Shown here piece by piece: positions 12,101-22,063 of a DNA stretch of 64,000 bases (position 1 is the first letter of the stretch; the number at the start of each line of letters is the position of its first letter). The translations under genes and the position numbers were made by a program. The notes under the pieces are model-generated. The model was given only the letters and a program-made list of their open reading frames with translations. It searched no databases and was not told the origin of the DNA. The DNA lies in contig JAHWDD010000002.1 in assembly GCA_023897205.1 (NCBI GenBank), forward strand, positions 3,286,001-3,350,000. The letters run 5' to 3'. Source of the stretch: Exophiala sp. HKRS030. Taxonomy: Eukaryota > Ascomycota > Eurotiomycetes > Chaetothyriales > Herpotrichiellaceae.

Positions 12101-12388
12101 GTATTCAATAGGCAGTCCATGAGTGTCCCAACCGAACCTTCGTTCGACATAGTAGCCCTTCATCGACCAGTATCTCGGTATGATGTCTTTTATGGTCGAA
12201 GCCAGTAAATGGCCATAGTGAGGGAGACCAGTCGCAAACGGCGGTCCATCGTAGAAAGTGTAAGGCCTGTTGCCTTGCGACAGGCGCAATTGTGTCTGAA
12301 AAGCGTCAATTTCTCTCCAGCGCTTGAGGGTGGCAGCTTCTTCTGCCGAGAAATCGACCGCCATGTTTGTGTTGTCTACAAAACGCAA
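9107..12388 (-). CDS. ILS1: Isoleucyl-tRNA synthetase, cytoplasmic
   Basis: An uninterrupted frame of 1093 codons encodes a class Ia aminoacyl-tRNA synthetase charging tRNA-Ile in the cytosol. The HIGH signature appears as HYGH at residues ~57-60, inside DGPPFATGLPHYGH. KMSKR sits near residue 610 within EDGKKMSKRLKNYPDP. The CP1 editing domain lies between, with a WTTTPWTLPSN block near 230. The C-terminal half carries the anticodon-binding region (WYIRFNRKRLKG). Length agrees with eukaryotic cytosolic enzymes (about 1070-1100) and exceeds bacterial/mitochondrial forms. Two in-frame starts are possible, at 12388 and 12364; the second gives MAVDFSAEE, closer to family N-termini, so the first eight residues may be leader. 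No mitochondrial presequence is obvious. Confidence 0.96.
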   Translation of the reverse strand: MRFVDNTNMAVDFSAEEAATLKRWREIDAFQTQLRLSQGNRPYTFYDGPPFATGLPHYGHLLASTIKDIIPRYWSMKGYYVERRFGWDTHGLPIEYEIDKKFNISGPAAVKEMGIAKYNAECKAIVMRYATEWRETIDRLGRWIDFDNDYKTMNASFMESVWWVFKQLYDQGQVYRSYRVMPFSTALSTPLSQHEAQSNYKEAQDPAVVIAFPLEEDPKTSFLAWTTTPWTLPSNLALAVNPKFEYVKFLDNESGQQYIMLEKLLRTLYKDPKKAKFTILEKIKAPELKGKRYLPPFNYFYEEFKDSAFRVLLADYVTDDDGTGIVHQAPAFGEDDFRVAFENGVVSHHKLPPNPVDDTGRFTAEITDFVGQHVKEADKHIIKHLKTSGRLVRESQLTHQYPFCWRSDTPLIYRAISGWFVNIAGNDKVPSIIPDMLDGIAKSHWVPNFVKEKRFAEWIKNARDWNISRNRYWGTPIPLWANEDYSEVIAIGSVEELKKLSGYAGEITDLHRDTVDEITIPSQKGNGVLKRVEEVFDCWFESGSMPYASSHYPFENSERFENTFPGDFIAEGLDQTRGWFYTLVILGIHLKKMLPFKNCVVNGIVLAEDGKKMSKRLKNYPDPITVIDKYGADALRLYMINSPVVRAEPLRFKETGVKEIVSRVLLPFWNSYKFFEGQVELLKKVENIDYVFDPSAERTNTNVMDKWILASCQSLLKYINKEMAAYRLYTVVPGLLNLIDETTNWYIRFNRKRLKGELGLDDTLHALNTLFDVLFTLVRGLAPFTPFIADLIYSKLLPHIPKSLYSEDMRSVHFLSFPEVREELFNDAVERRVGRMQKVIELARQSRERRSMGLKTPLKTLVVIHKDQQYLDDVKSLEGYITEELNVRDLVLSSDEEKYNVQYSVTADWPVLGKKLKKDVQKVKKALPDVTSSECKEYLSSGKLNVAGIELVEGDLVVRRALKEDDTSKNQETNTDNDVLTILDAALYPELAQEGVAREIINRIQQLRKKANLKPTDDVKMEYKVQEDPDQVGLEKVFEQQSGFIEKALRRPVDKHVVTELDGQIPNGAQENIIAEEVQEVQKATFLLRLLKM

Positions 12389-12719
12389 TTGCGCTGGTCG
12401 TAGGAATTTTGTGCCTAAGCATGAGTCAGGAAGCCAATGCCGCAGATTATATCGAAATCTTGGCAGGCACTTGTGGTGTCGGGCTCCGATTGGACAGGAG
12501 CGTCCAAGGCTGTGACAGCCTCGTTGAGGGGTGCTGGCCTTTCGATACCTACCCTACTGTAGACAGTCTCTTGCGGAAAACCTGTCGTCCATCCTCCTTT
12601 TCTGATTAGCCTCTCGCCGCTTTGCTCACCTGCCGCTCAGGGAGCGATTCCTGAGTGCTCCTTAAGAACTGCCTAAGTAACTTAGTCCTTCTTTCTTCCT
12701 CATCATTCACAACTTCAAG
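12389..12719. other. 5' flank of ILS1, no gene seen
   Basis: Short open frames at 12324-12609 overlap the 5' end and leader of ILS1 but contain no recognisable motif. Treated as promoter/leader. Confidence 0.4.
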
Positions 12720-13834
12720 TCACCGACATCCGCCTTCTTTGATTACTTTGATTACGATCGTTACGCTGCTGATTGGCTCACGCAGATAGAAGAAGTGCTT
12801 GAGCAACAAGAGGAGGAGAAAGACCATGGTCATCATATAGATTGGAATCATAACTAAACGACGTCGGCAGATACGAGATTGGAAGAAGCTCAGGTTGGAC
12901 TCGAAGCCAAGGTGAACACCCGAAACAGGGAATTGGCAATCAGGCGAGAGGCCAGAGATGACGGGGAGGATCAATCTCAGGCGCAGAACTGCAGGTCACC
13001 AAACGCAAACCATCAGGATAGCCCCTCTAAGGATCTCCATTGTTCGAAGAAACGAAAGTATGCCGGAAAATATGAGGAAACTGTCGTGAACATCCGAAAA
13101 GTTGGCCAGATCTGGATCCAATAATTGCCAAAGAGACATCTCCCGAAAGAATACACCAGTGTCTGCAAGTACGCCTCTAAGACCCCTAAGATCGGTATCT
13201 GACTCGCCTTCTCAATTCACTCTGGAGGCCCATACGCGCTTCGACAGGTCAGAAATGCCTTTTCAGCTAGATGTAGCACGGAATACTCTGAATTTTTCAA
13301 CGACTAGGGGGGCACTCAGGCACTTGATAAGATCGACTTTGCTCACCCTATGGAGCAGCGAGCTCTTCCGGTGGAACTTTATGGTGAACGCACCTGTCTA
13401 CAACAGCAAACCCGTACCAAGGGTAAGCTCCAGCCGGACGGGACGGCCTTATGCGACTTGATGGCCTGCGCATATCCAGAGTTGAAAGTCAAGAGTAAAG
13501 AATACGCCAACAAGAAAGAGCGATTACAAAGAACATTGGACGAAGGTCGCAATTGGTCTACAGCGCAGGGACGCTACCCGAGCGGTCTGTGGATGTTTCC
13601 TCCAAATATGCTCGAGAGAGAGTAAGTCCCATTCTTTCTATGACCCCGTCCCTCCCCGATCCTCGTCCTGAATTGCTACTTTCGATAAGCAATCTACTTG
13701 AGCGGCTCCGTGATGTCAATGCCGTGGCCCGCGGGAACAAGCAACTGTATTGGCACCTCAATGATTATCTGTACCGCCTCGAAGTGCGGGCAACAGGAGG
13801 CTCAAGTGGCCAATGCCCCGAACCGTTGTCATAA
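12720..13834 (+). pseudogene. Fragmented hypothetical gene region (possible degraded or many-exon gene)
   Basis: Several plus-strand stretches look protein-coding but lie in different frames. About 12716-12856 reads as acidic FFDYFDYDRYAADWLTQIEE and ends in a stop. Near 12879-13124 is a charged helical segment with LEEAQVGLEAKV. The pair 13308..13621 plus 13701..13834 can be joined by a GTAAGT...CTTGAG intron of 79 bp, giving ALDKIDFAHPMEQR ... LDEGRNWSTAQGRYPSG ... LRDVNAVARGNKQLYWHLN. The 'GRNW...RYPxG' segment resembles lineage-restricted fungal hypothetical proteins. I could not build one continuous frame across the whole stretch: a stop at 13305 and phase mismatches block it. It is either a decayed gene or one with exon boundaries I cannot place. 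Confidence 0.35.
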
Positions 13835-14660
13835 GATACCCCCGGATCATCTTGGTCTTTGAATGTCAAGTTACAAGGAGCGTACGAAGACCTGAATGTG
13901 GTCAGTGCCTCATCATTTGAATTAGCAGCACCCTCGACAGAAGGGATGAAATCTTCAAAGTCCATTTGATGCACCATATTGCTAGCTCCTTGCGCTGGAT
14001 ACTTTTCCGTAGCCCTTTCCAAGGTCATCGGGTGATCCTCAAGATCCTCGCCGTCCAAATTCCAATGACTTTCGAGGCCGAACAAATACTTTAGAAGCCT
14101 CGAAAGTATGGCTGGTCGAGGCCTCGCCACATTTTAAGTGGTATACGGTTCGGAGTTCATTCGGTGAAGGGACGAACGGCTCGAAAGTTACCTGGCAGCA
14201 GACTTGATTTAAAAAAAAATCAGGGGTTACAGCTAGGCCATCACCAGTGAAGGCCCAAAGGGGATCCCCCAAGCTTGAATTTACTTCAAGGAGCGGCATT
14301 AGACAACGCTCCATATGGGTAGAGCCAAAGCTTTTGCGCCGTCCTGCTCTACTCTACCATGGATCTCTCAACGTTCCCCAGGCTCGCCTAGCCCTTATGG
14401 CGGACAGGGTTAACAAAGTCATCGCCCGAAGACCTCGATTAGCGCTAGTAGGCTCTCGTAAATTACTCGAAAGTAGTTAGACAGTCCCCACGGGGCCACC
14501 CCGCCTGGACTCGGGTAGTTCGGTAGATAAAGCACGATCGCTGGTGTCAAAAGAGATAAGAGACACCGAACCGCCCGTCTCAAGCGTCGAATCACTTGTT
14601 CGTCTTCACTCTACATGTTCGGAGAGGCCAATCAAACTGTCCTGAATCGGACGGGGCAAC
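13835..14660. other. Intergenic, no supported gene
   Basis: Small open frames on both strands have no domain or splice support. An A9 run lies near 14211-14219. The distal ~200 bp is the promoter/leader of the regulator starting at 14661. Confidence 0.45.
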
Positions 14661-16714
14661 ATGAGCCTTATTGACCCAGACGCTAACTCCAAGAGAAGGG
14701 AGACTGTGGATTGCTTCAACTGTACCAGCTCTCGCAGACCGTGTGACAGGACTCGCCATCGCTGCAAAAGTTGCGCTCAAAGGTCTGATGTCTGTCAAGG
14801 ATATCCCCGAGAACTGCGATGGCTCCCGGGTGTAAAGTCGCGGGGTAAGCGGAAGGACCAGTCCATGAGCATCACTTCTTCCGATCGAGACTGGCAGCCT
14901 GCCACTTCTCTGATCCATCAGACTTTCCGATTCAAACCTGCAAGGCTGCAAAAAGAACCTCGGCGAAATGCAAACGGCTTGCGCACAGTCTCAGCGGCCG
15001 AATACATCTCTGGAACTCATCAAAAGGCAAGGGATCAACAGGATCCTCCCGCCCTACACATGGGCCTCCGAAGAAACAGACAACCATCAGTTCCGTTTAG
15101 GGATTCGAGTCAGAGTCTTGAGTCCACAGCTGCAATTTTTCCCGATGCTCCCAATCCTCCTCTTTGCGATGAGATTGATCTCTACCTCGACGAAGACTCA
15201 AACGGTCCCGATTATAACGTAACCTTGCCCGAGCCGCAACTGGAGCCTTCATGGCACCATGATGATGCTGGTGATGTTGAGGTGCCGTTTTCACGGACGA
15301 GCGACTCAGAAGCAATCTGCTCGCTGTCTTCATTAGAAGCGCTGGGAATTCCCCAATTGCTCACACTTTGTACGCTCTTCCCCCGACAGGTCCCTCTGGC
15401 TGATCTTTCCCACTGATCTGCCAGATGATAATGAGCTCTGCACTCTCCCTCTCACCTTCGATTTCCGTGGAAATCCATTTCGATTTGACAGGGAGCGGTC
15501 GCACAGTCCGCCGCAGCATTTGTTGCACGCTTTATTGGCCACCTCAATGCAGCACGTTAGCCGCATGCTTGATGCTCCTCCCGAGGACCCGGTATTTCAG
15601 CACATAGCGGCTTACAAGCATTCTGCGCAGGAATTGTGTGCCGCAGCTCAGGTGACCACTTCGAAAGAACCTGAAACGGTTCCGATGGATACCATGCTCA
15701 TCCTTTTTGCCCTCGACGTATGTCTATGCATTCCTAGTTCTCTTGCCGGCCTGTCATCCGCTGACTTCACTGTCGTGCACGCCAGTCTCTTGTTTCAGCT
15801 GTCGGCCCGTGGAAAGCACGTTTGTCCGATACCTATCTCAGGCTTGAATCCATCGGGGGCGTGAATTTCATCGCATCTTCCTCGGCTCGTTTCCGGGCGC
15901 AGCTGGCGATGTTCGTGTGGTAAGTGTCATGTTGAAGGAACCTTCCCCGCCTATGGTGGTTTCTAAGGCTCAAACAATGTACAGGTGGGATTGCAGTGTA
16001 GCCCTGCTAGCCCGTTCAGAACCCATCTTCCCGGCGTCTTATTATGACTTGATCCTTTCTGTTGACGACAACGCGTCTTGGAACATTTTTACGCTCTCCG
16101 GCGTGCCTCCCGCACTCTTCCAGTACTGCCGGGAGCTGACCCAGTTATCGAGTGAGAAGGAGCAGATCTCGAACCTCCGATACGCCATTTTTGACAATAC
16201 GCGCGCGCTGGAGCTCGAACGGTGCATACGAGAATACACTGTCGGAGATTTCATTTTGTCTCGAGGCACCGCCGATCGCTGGGAGTCCATTCAAGGCTGG
16301 CACGATTATTACAATGCAAGCAACGCTTGGAAGTATGCGTTGATGCTGTACATCTCGCGCGTTCTGAAATGGGACAGAAAGAGTGACGAGCTGCTTCCCG
16401 AAATCACCACACTGTCGAGATTGGTCCTAGACAGTATACGATGCTGCAGGCTCGACTCCCCACTGCAGAAGCAGCTCCTATTCCCTGTCTTCTTGGCCGG
16501 CTCAGAGTCCCTTGATTCCTACTCGAGGGAGTTTGTGCGGGATTACTGCGAGCAGTGGTACCAAAAGTGCAGATATAACATGTTCAGAGAAGTGTCGGCC
16601 CTTTTGGAAACGATATGGGCTCAAAGAGATCTTAGTCACGATAACTTCAGCGTGTGGTGGGGTAGCATGTTATACACCCGGAATCCCAACGCTCCCGAGT
16701 TTCTGTTTGGCTGA
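14661..16714 (+). CDS. Zn2Cys6 transcription factor, acr-2-like architecture
   Basis: Four exons, 14661..15369, 15425..15717, 15786..15919 and 15985..16714, encode 621 residues; introns are 55, 68 and 65 bp. The N-terminal binuclear zinc cluster is textbook: Cys18, 21, 28, 35, 38 and 45 (C-x2-C-x6-C-x6-C-x2-C-x6-C), followed by GYPRELRW. This start and spacing resemble Neurospora acr-2-type regulators. A Ser/Pro-rich linker follows to about residue 225. The rest is the helical fungal-specific effector region (fungal_trans_2 type), with PQHLLHALLATSMQH, IGGVNFIASSSARFRAQLAMFVWWD and FPASYYDLIL. The first intron was placed at GTACGC...TGCCAG because only this removal keeps the frame open. The gene converges on the GMC oxidoreductase 223 bp downstream and may control the neighbouring oxidoreductase and permease; that is inference from position. 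Confidence 0.88.
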
Positions 16715-16937
16715 AGCGCACAAATATTTTGGGTTGACTTGCTGCTCCTAATGGACGAGAGCGAGCATCTACAAGAAATCAGGACAAATGAATTGAATTC
16801 TGCCATCAGCATTGAGGCCGTCGATATCGTCCTCATTGCCGGCTGCATGTCCTAGGTATTGTTTCCCTACGCTAGAGAACAAGAAACGGCTCTACGAGGA
16901 AACTACCATCAAGATTGATTTCTCCTCCTCATGACAG

Positions 16938-18632
16938 TCAAAGCGAAGCTTTGCAATCAGTCCAGCCAGCGTCTTCCGCGATGAGCTCTGCTGCTCGCTC
17001 GCCAACCACGCACACCGTCTGCATCAGATTCACCGATATCATTGTGGGAAATACCCCGGCGTCAGCGATTCGGAGATTGTGGATCCCTCGCACCTTGAGC
17101 CGGGAGTCGACCACGGCCAGAGTGTCCTTATCAAGATCACCTATCTTGGTCGTACAAGCTGGGTGATAGATGGTGTGGCTCACAGCACGAGCATACTTGT
17201 CGAGGTCTTCGTCCGAGGCAATGTTCGGGCCAGGCGCAACCTCTCGTTTTATCCACTTCCTGAAAGGCTCTGTTTCGGCAACTTTTCGAGCCGCCTTGAT
17301 GCCTGCGACGATGACCTGGGCATCGTAGCCATTCTTGTCCTCGAAGAACTTGAAATCAAGAGCCGGCTTCTCGGCCGGGTCGTTGGATTTCAAGTACAGA
17401 CGCCCTCGAGCCTTCGGACGCAACGCGACCGGAAGGAAACAGAAAGGATGTTTTGGCCGATCGTAACCAAGGCGAGTCGTGTCGCTGCAGAAGTCGAGTG
17501 CCCACGTATGGAGAAGAAGGTCAGGGACATGCCCATCATCATCTCCAACCAGGTTGTTTTGAGGTTTGTGGCGTAGAAACGCGAGCACGTCCGAGTGCGT
17601 GGCTGTATTCGGCGAGACTGGCTCATGAAGATCATAAACCACGACTGAGCCAGGATGGTCTTGCAGATTTTCCCCAACCCCAGGAATGTGCTTGACGACA
17701 GGGATCTTGACAGACTCCAAATGGTCCCTAGGACCAAGCCCCGAGAGCAGCAAGAGCCTTGGAGTGTCGATGGCTCCGGCACACAAAATAATCTCTGCAG
17801 AAGCGTGCACAGTGTGTTTGACCCCATCCCGAGTAGTGACATCGACACTGACGGCTCTGCTGCCTTGTAAATTGACGCGAGACACCCAAGAATTGGTCAA
17901 GATGGTCAAGTGCTCTCTTTTCTGTTCTCCACGGAGAATAGGGTGAATGTAAGCAACACTCGCGCCGCATCGCCAACCGTTGTCAGGGTTATAGGAGAGC
18001 GGTGTCCATCCAACGCCTTCAGCCAGGACTCCAGGCGCCGAATCGTTCTCATTGAAGTCTCTGACCAAAGGCAGGCCCAGGGCCCGATGCGCAGATTGGA
18101 TCCAATCCTTACTCATCTGGTTGCGGTCGCGTGGATGAGCCGCATGCCATGTTGAAAGGCGCAGTTGGTCGAGCAGCCGGTTGAATATCTCGAATGACCA
18201 GCCCGTACAGCCCAGCCTCTCCCAAGTGCGGATGTCGTTTTTTGGCGTTCGAATCGAAACCATGTCATTGTGGCTGGAACAACCACCGAGGATCTTGGCT
18301 CGTGAATGGACGTGGTGACTGTTTCCTACAGATTATATCAGCTTCCTGGCAGAGACTTCCCTTGGAATTGCAAGGAGGTACTTACCCATCGGCTGTTCAA
18401 CGGCGGTGTACCCAAAATCAAGCTCGGACCCAAGCATTTCCAGACGATCTTTCAGAACCAGTGCCCGTCTCTCCCCTAAATCACTGGGGCCTGCCTCGAT
18501 TAAGAGAATTCGCTTTTGAGGTAGATAGCCCGAGAGCCGGCTTGCGACAATGCAGCCTGCCGTGCCACCTCCGACGATGATATAGTCGAACCCCCTCCCA
18601 TCACCGACGGGAAGGCTGTCAGTGATACACAT
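16938..18632 (-). CDS. GMC-family FAD oxidoreductase (choline dehydrogenase / alcohol oxidase-like)
   Basis: Exon 18632..18386, a 60-bp intron 18385..18326 (GTAAGT...CTGTAG) and exon 18325..16938 encode 544 residues. The N-terminal dinucleotide fold has DYIIVGGGTAGC (Gly cluster at 21-26) and the downstream acidic LLIEAGPSD. The intron splits the second GMC signature, restored as HSRAKILGGCSSHN. The C-terminal GMC domain has YHPACTTKIG with the catalytic-type His and IADAGVFPTMISVNLMQT with the conserved Asn. Length matches choline dehydrogenase/aryl-alcohol oxidase relatives. No signal peptide is evident at MCITDSL, so an intracellular enzyme is favoured. An upstream in-frame ATG at 18707 would add 25 residues. 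The substrate is not determined by sequence. It lies co-directional and downstream of the permease and convergent with the Zn2Cys6 regulator. Confidence 0.93.
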
Positions 18633-19371
18633 ATCGTTCGAAAGACACGCACTCTCCCTTTCTTTCTGTTGATATCTGTGGTTTTGGAAAGGGCAGAGAC
18701 CGGCCACTTATAACACCATGGATCAAGCACTCTGCCTTACGAAATGTTCAGTGAATCGGGCAATCCTGTCTGCCCCCGGCCCGGGTGCTTAAGGAGCTCC
18801 CCACGCAGGGTAGTTGACATTTATCCCTGATCTATTAGTAATGAGCGAGAACTTTGTGCTCCCATCAGGGGAAATTAGAGAGCCTGGAGCTTTCTGAACG
18901 GGTGCAATGTAGATAGTAAGATGCCACAGCCTGGGCGCAGGCTCGAGAGGGGGCCAACAATCCCCTTCAATCCAACTTCGTTGATTTGCCTAAAGCGGTA
19001 ATCTACGGTGCGGTGTTGGGTTGCTTCAGAATGGACTTGAGTCTTGCGGAAACCTTCTCCAGAGACTTCCCAACTCTGGAATGGTGTCAGTGAATGACTG
19101 GAGAACTGGCGACTACAAGTTCCTGGGCTTACACATGTTCCCAGAAATTTCCGGTGCCAGTCTCAGAAGCGACCTCGAGCTTCTGAAGCTTACTGCCACT
19201 AAAACAATACGGGGTTCTCAGGATCAAAAGCACCGTGGTCTCAACACAAGAAGAGGGGATAACATGAATTGTTACGAACACTCCAGCTGGTCAGTTGATG
19301 AATTCAATCTGCTCTGCTACACGCTTTCGCCCTGGAACATCTTATCTTGAACCTCTTCAATGATGTTGTTC
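18633..19371. other. Promoter region of the GMC oxidoreductase / 3' flank of the permease
   Basis: No supported gene. A plus-strand frame at 19021-19350 has no domain or splice partner and is not called. A GC-rich near-inverted CCCCGGCCCGGG-type element sits near 18774-18785. Confidence 0.4.
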
Positions 19372-21248
19372 TTAGAATGTTCGATCAGTGGCCTCCCCGC
19401 CGTTCTTCAAGACTGGTCGCCCATTGGACATATTGGCCTGGCCTTCCGGCTCGACACCATGGAGCCGGGTTCTTAGAGCAATCCGTCTCCTCTCATTCAT
19501 CACTTCAAAATCGACATGAGGACCTGTAAACCTTCCTTTCTTGGTAGTGAGCCACAACAGAACCACAAAAGTCACGCAGCCAACGGAGACGACCGACACA
19601 TAACTCATGCTCTGAGGGGTGACGGGTCTGGAAGTCGGGAAACAATAGAGTACATCCAAGAAAATGACCCAAGCTACGGCAATAGCATTGACGGCCACGC
19701 CGAACTTGCCGAGGCTGAAATAGCGTTCTGGAAGGACTCGATCGCGGCCTCGAAAAAGGAGGATGGCTTGAGGGACGACACACGATGTTTGTAGAAACAT
19801 GATTGCTGCATTCACCATCGCGGAAAACGCGGTTGTAGAACCCAGGAATATGAGTCCGTAGAGCTGATATGGCGTTAGCATCAATTAGTCAAATATTTCG
19901 ACCCGGCAGGAGCTGAGGAATGGAGTACAGTCTGATAATGACTTACCGAGACGCAGGTTGCTGTCAGAACCATGGAATGGACTGGCATTCTCCAAGTCGA
20001 ATCCACTCGCATCCAGATATGGGAGAAGGGCAAGGCTCCGTCACGAGATATCGCCCACAGCGTTCGAGAACAAGTCGTCCCTGGTGAGGATTTTAGCATC
20101 CAGTTCCCGTGGAGGGGGGATTCTTTCCCCTCGGACTCACCGACGGCGACCAATGCACCGAACATGCAAAAAGTAAACAGAGCCAGCAAGATCGTGGATG
20201 CCGCGTACGACCTGGTCCCTTGGTAGTAAATCTCGAGGAGCGGTAACCCGGTCGGCGTGCCAAGGACCGCGTCGAGATCCGAAATGGCGTACAACAACGA
20301 CGCCGCAAAGGGGAATGCGGTGAGCGTGCCCACCACCAAGGGATACATGATGACTTTGGGGACGTTCTTCGACGGATTGACTATCTCTTCGCAGAGATGC
20401 GCTCCGCAATCCGTGCCCAGGAAGCCGTAGACGGCATTGCCGGTGGCGAGGAGAAATGTGAAGCCCTGGTTGGTCCATCCACTTCTACTGGCGACATCGG
20501 TGAAGATAAAGGATGCCGGTGCATGGTGATGTCGAGCAACAATAAAAAGGGTGAGCATGGTCGCCCCCAGAGTGACCACGGACAGGACCGAGACCAGCTT
20601 GTTGAAGATGGGCATGAGTCGGGAGGCGAAGATATTGAGGACGGCGGCCAACCAGACCAGAGCGGCATAGGTCAAGTATTGTTGCCAGGCTTTGGGCGTG
20701 TAGGTGGGATGCCAGATGGCGGCGACGGTCAGAATCAGGGAGGAGACAAAGTTGGCAACCGACCCCGACGCCAGCCACCATCCAAGGACGCTGAGCCACC
20801 CGTTGCTACATTGCATGAACCCAAGCATCAGCCAGGGCGACGTTCTGTCATCTCGATGGCTTGGAGGGAGAGGGAGAGGGAGAGGAGAAGGGGCAGCTTA
20901 CATGTATGATGCAAAAGGCCTATATTTGTCGCTGGCAACCATGAACGACCAGTAATACTGTGCTCCGGCCACTGGGTAGGCGGACGACAACTCGGCCATT
21001 CCAGCCGATACCACCAGGGTCATGAAGCCTGCGATGACGAGGGACCACAGCGACCCTGCCGCTGAAGCCTCAGTAAGGCCGATGCCAATCGACGCTCCAG
21101 TTCCAATCCAGGTACACGTCAGAGTGAAGGACAGCGCCCCGAGCGCCCAAGTCGAGAACTGGCGAGGCATGGCTTGCGAGTAGCCTGCGGCCTCGAGTTC
21201 GAGGTGATCGACTCTGGACGCATCAAGAGAGTCGTCGTCTTGATTCAT
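19372..21248 (-). CDS. Amino acid/GABA/choline-type permease (APC superfamily)
   Basis: Exons 21248..20902, 20805..20141, 20080..19947 and 19863..19372 encode 545 residues, with introns of 96, 60 and 83 bp (all GT-AG). The protein shows about twelve hydrophobic segments. Early blocks are FSTWALGALSFTLTCTWIG and the helix after AGFMTLVVSAGMAELSSAYP; the AGAQYYW motif precedes INGWLSVLGWW. A cytoplasmic CSRTLWAISRDGALPFS segment near residue 380 is the conserved 'SRxxWAxxRDGxLP' element of fungal GABA/choline/amino acid permeases. Hydrophilic termini are short and lie in the cytosol. Such carriers are proton symporters of the plasma membrane. The substrate cannot be read from sequence; the adjacent GMC oxidoreductase makes choline one option, which is inference. 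An upstream in-frame ATG at 21323 would extend the N-terminus by 25 residues. Confidence 0.92.
20806..20901 (-). other. First intron of permease, with GA-rich tract
   Basis: GTAAGC...ATGTAG, 96 bp. It carries a purine repeat (plus strand gggagaggga units, 20868-20889). It joins AT|C so that SYINGWLSVLGWW reads through. Confidence 0.75.
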
Positions 21249-22063
21249 GATGGCAGTCTCGATGACGCGGCGTTGGGAAATGTCGCAGAAGGTGCTGTTG
21301 TACCGACACTGTTTAATGTGCACTGCCCGAGTGGTCGGGCGGAGATGCGAACGTGGTCAAGATGAAGGGAGCACTGTAGGAGATATAAAGCTCCCAGGGT
21401 CGATCATGTGCCTCGGGACTCAAGACTCGAGAAGGTTTCTTTTTTCAACATGAACAAGGAGATGGAGGGCGATGGCAAAATCCGAGAGATACCCTATACC
21501 GACTCTGTTCCACGCTAAGCCATCGGGATATACCAGAGCGAGTGGCCTTGAACACCTCGTGGCCAGAACCATCGAGACCGAAGCCTCCAACCAAAAGGAA
21601 ACGACGTGGCTGGACCCCAGATCCCCGGATTCAGGCATACGAGCTTCAGAGACCACTGAAAGAGGCTTTTGCCATTGAGCGAAGTCGGATTGACGACTTT
21701 CCAATTCTCCTATTGCGGCCAATCAAAAAATTACCTAAAAAGGACAATCAAAATCCGCTTGAATACCCAAAACAAGTTAGTGTGCTACCCAACCAGCCCC
21801 CAGCAATCAGAGGCCCAACGACTTACCCGGTGAGTCTCCAGTGCATTATGTTTGTCGCTCTCGGGTAATAGAGGTACTCCGCACGGTTACATAGACGTCA
21901 ATCATCAATTGCAGAAATGATGCAAGGGCCAGCAAGTTTTTCTGAACGGAATTCTGTGGTCTGACCACATTTAAGAAATGCGACGTGAGATAGATGGCCA
22001 AAGCCAATGGGCAGCCTACGGAGGGCTCAATTATACAAAATATATAGGGTATCACGATAACTT
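21249..22063. other. Spacer between permease 5' end and USO1 3' end
   Basis: The first ~200 bp is the permease promoter. Plus-strand frames at 21472-21868 have high Pro/Lys/Arg content, no motif and no splice partner, so no gene is called. Confidence 0.45.

Noticed and set aside
15349..15424. Apparent frameshift in the acr-2-like regulator
   Set aside because: A 55-bp GTACGC...TGCCAG intron restores the frame exactly, so no mutation is needed.
19021..19350. 109-codon plus-strand frame near the permease 3' end
   Set aside because: No family pattern; lies in a promoter/3' flank and has no splice logic.
21472..21868. Two overlapping plus-strand frames between permease and USO1
   Set aside because: Lys/Pro-rich translation without motif, start context or splice partner; reading in both frames is equally poor.
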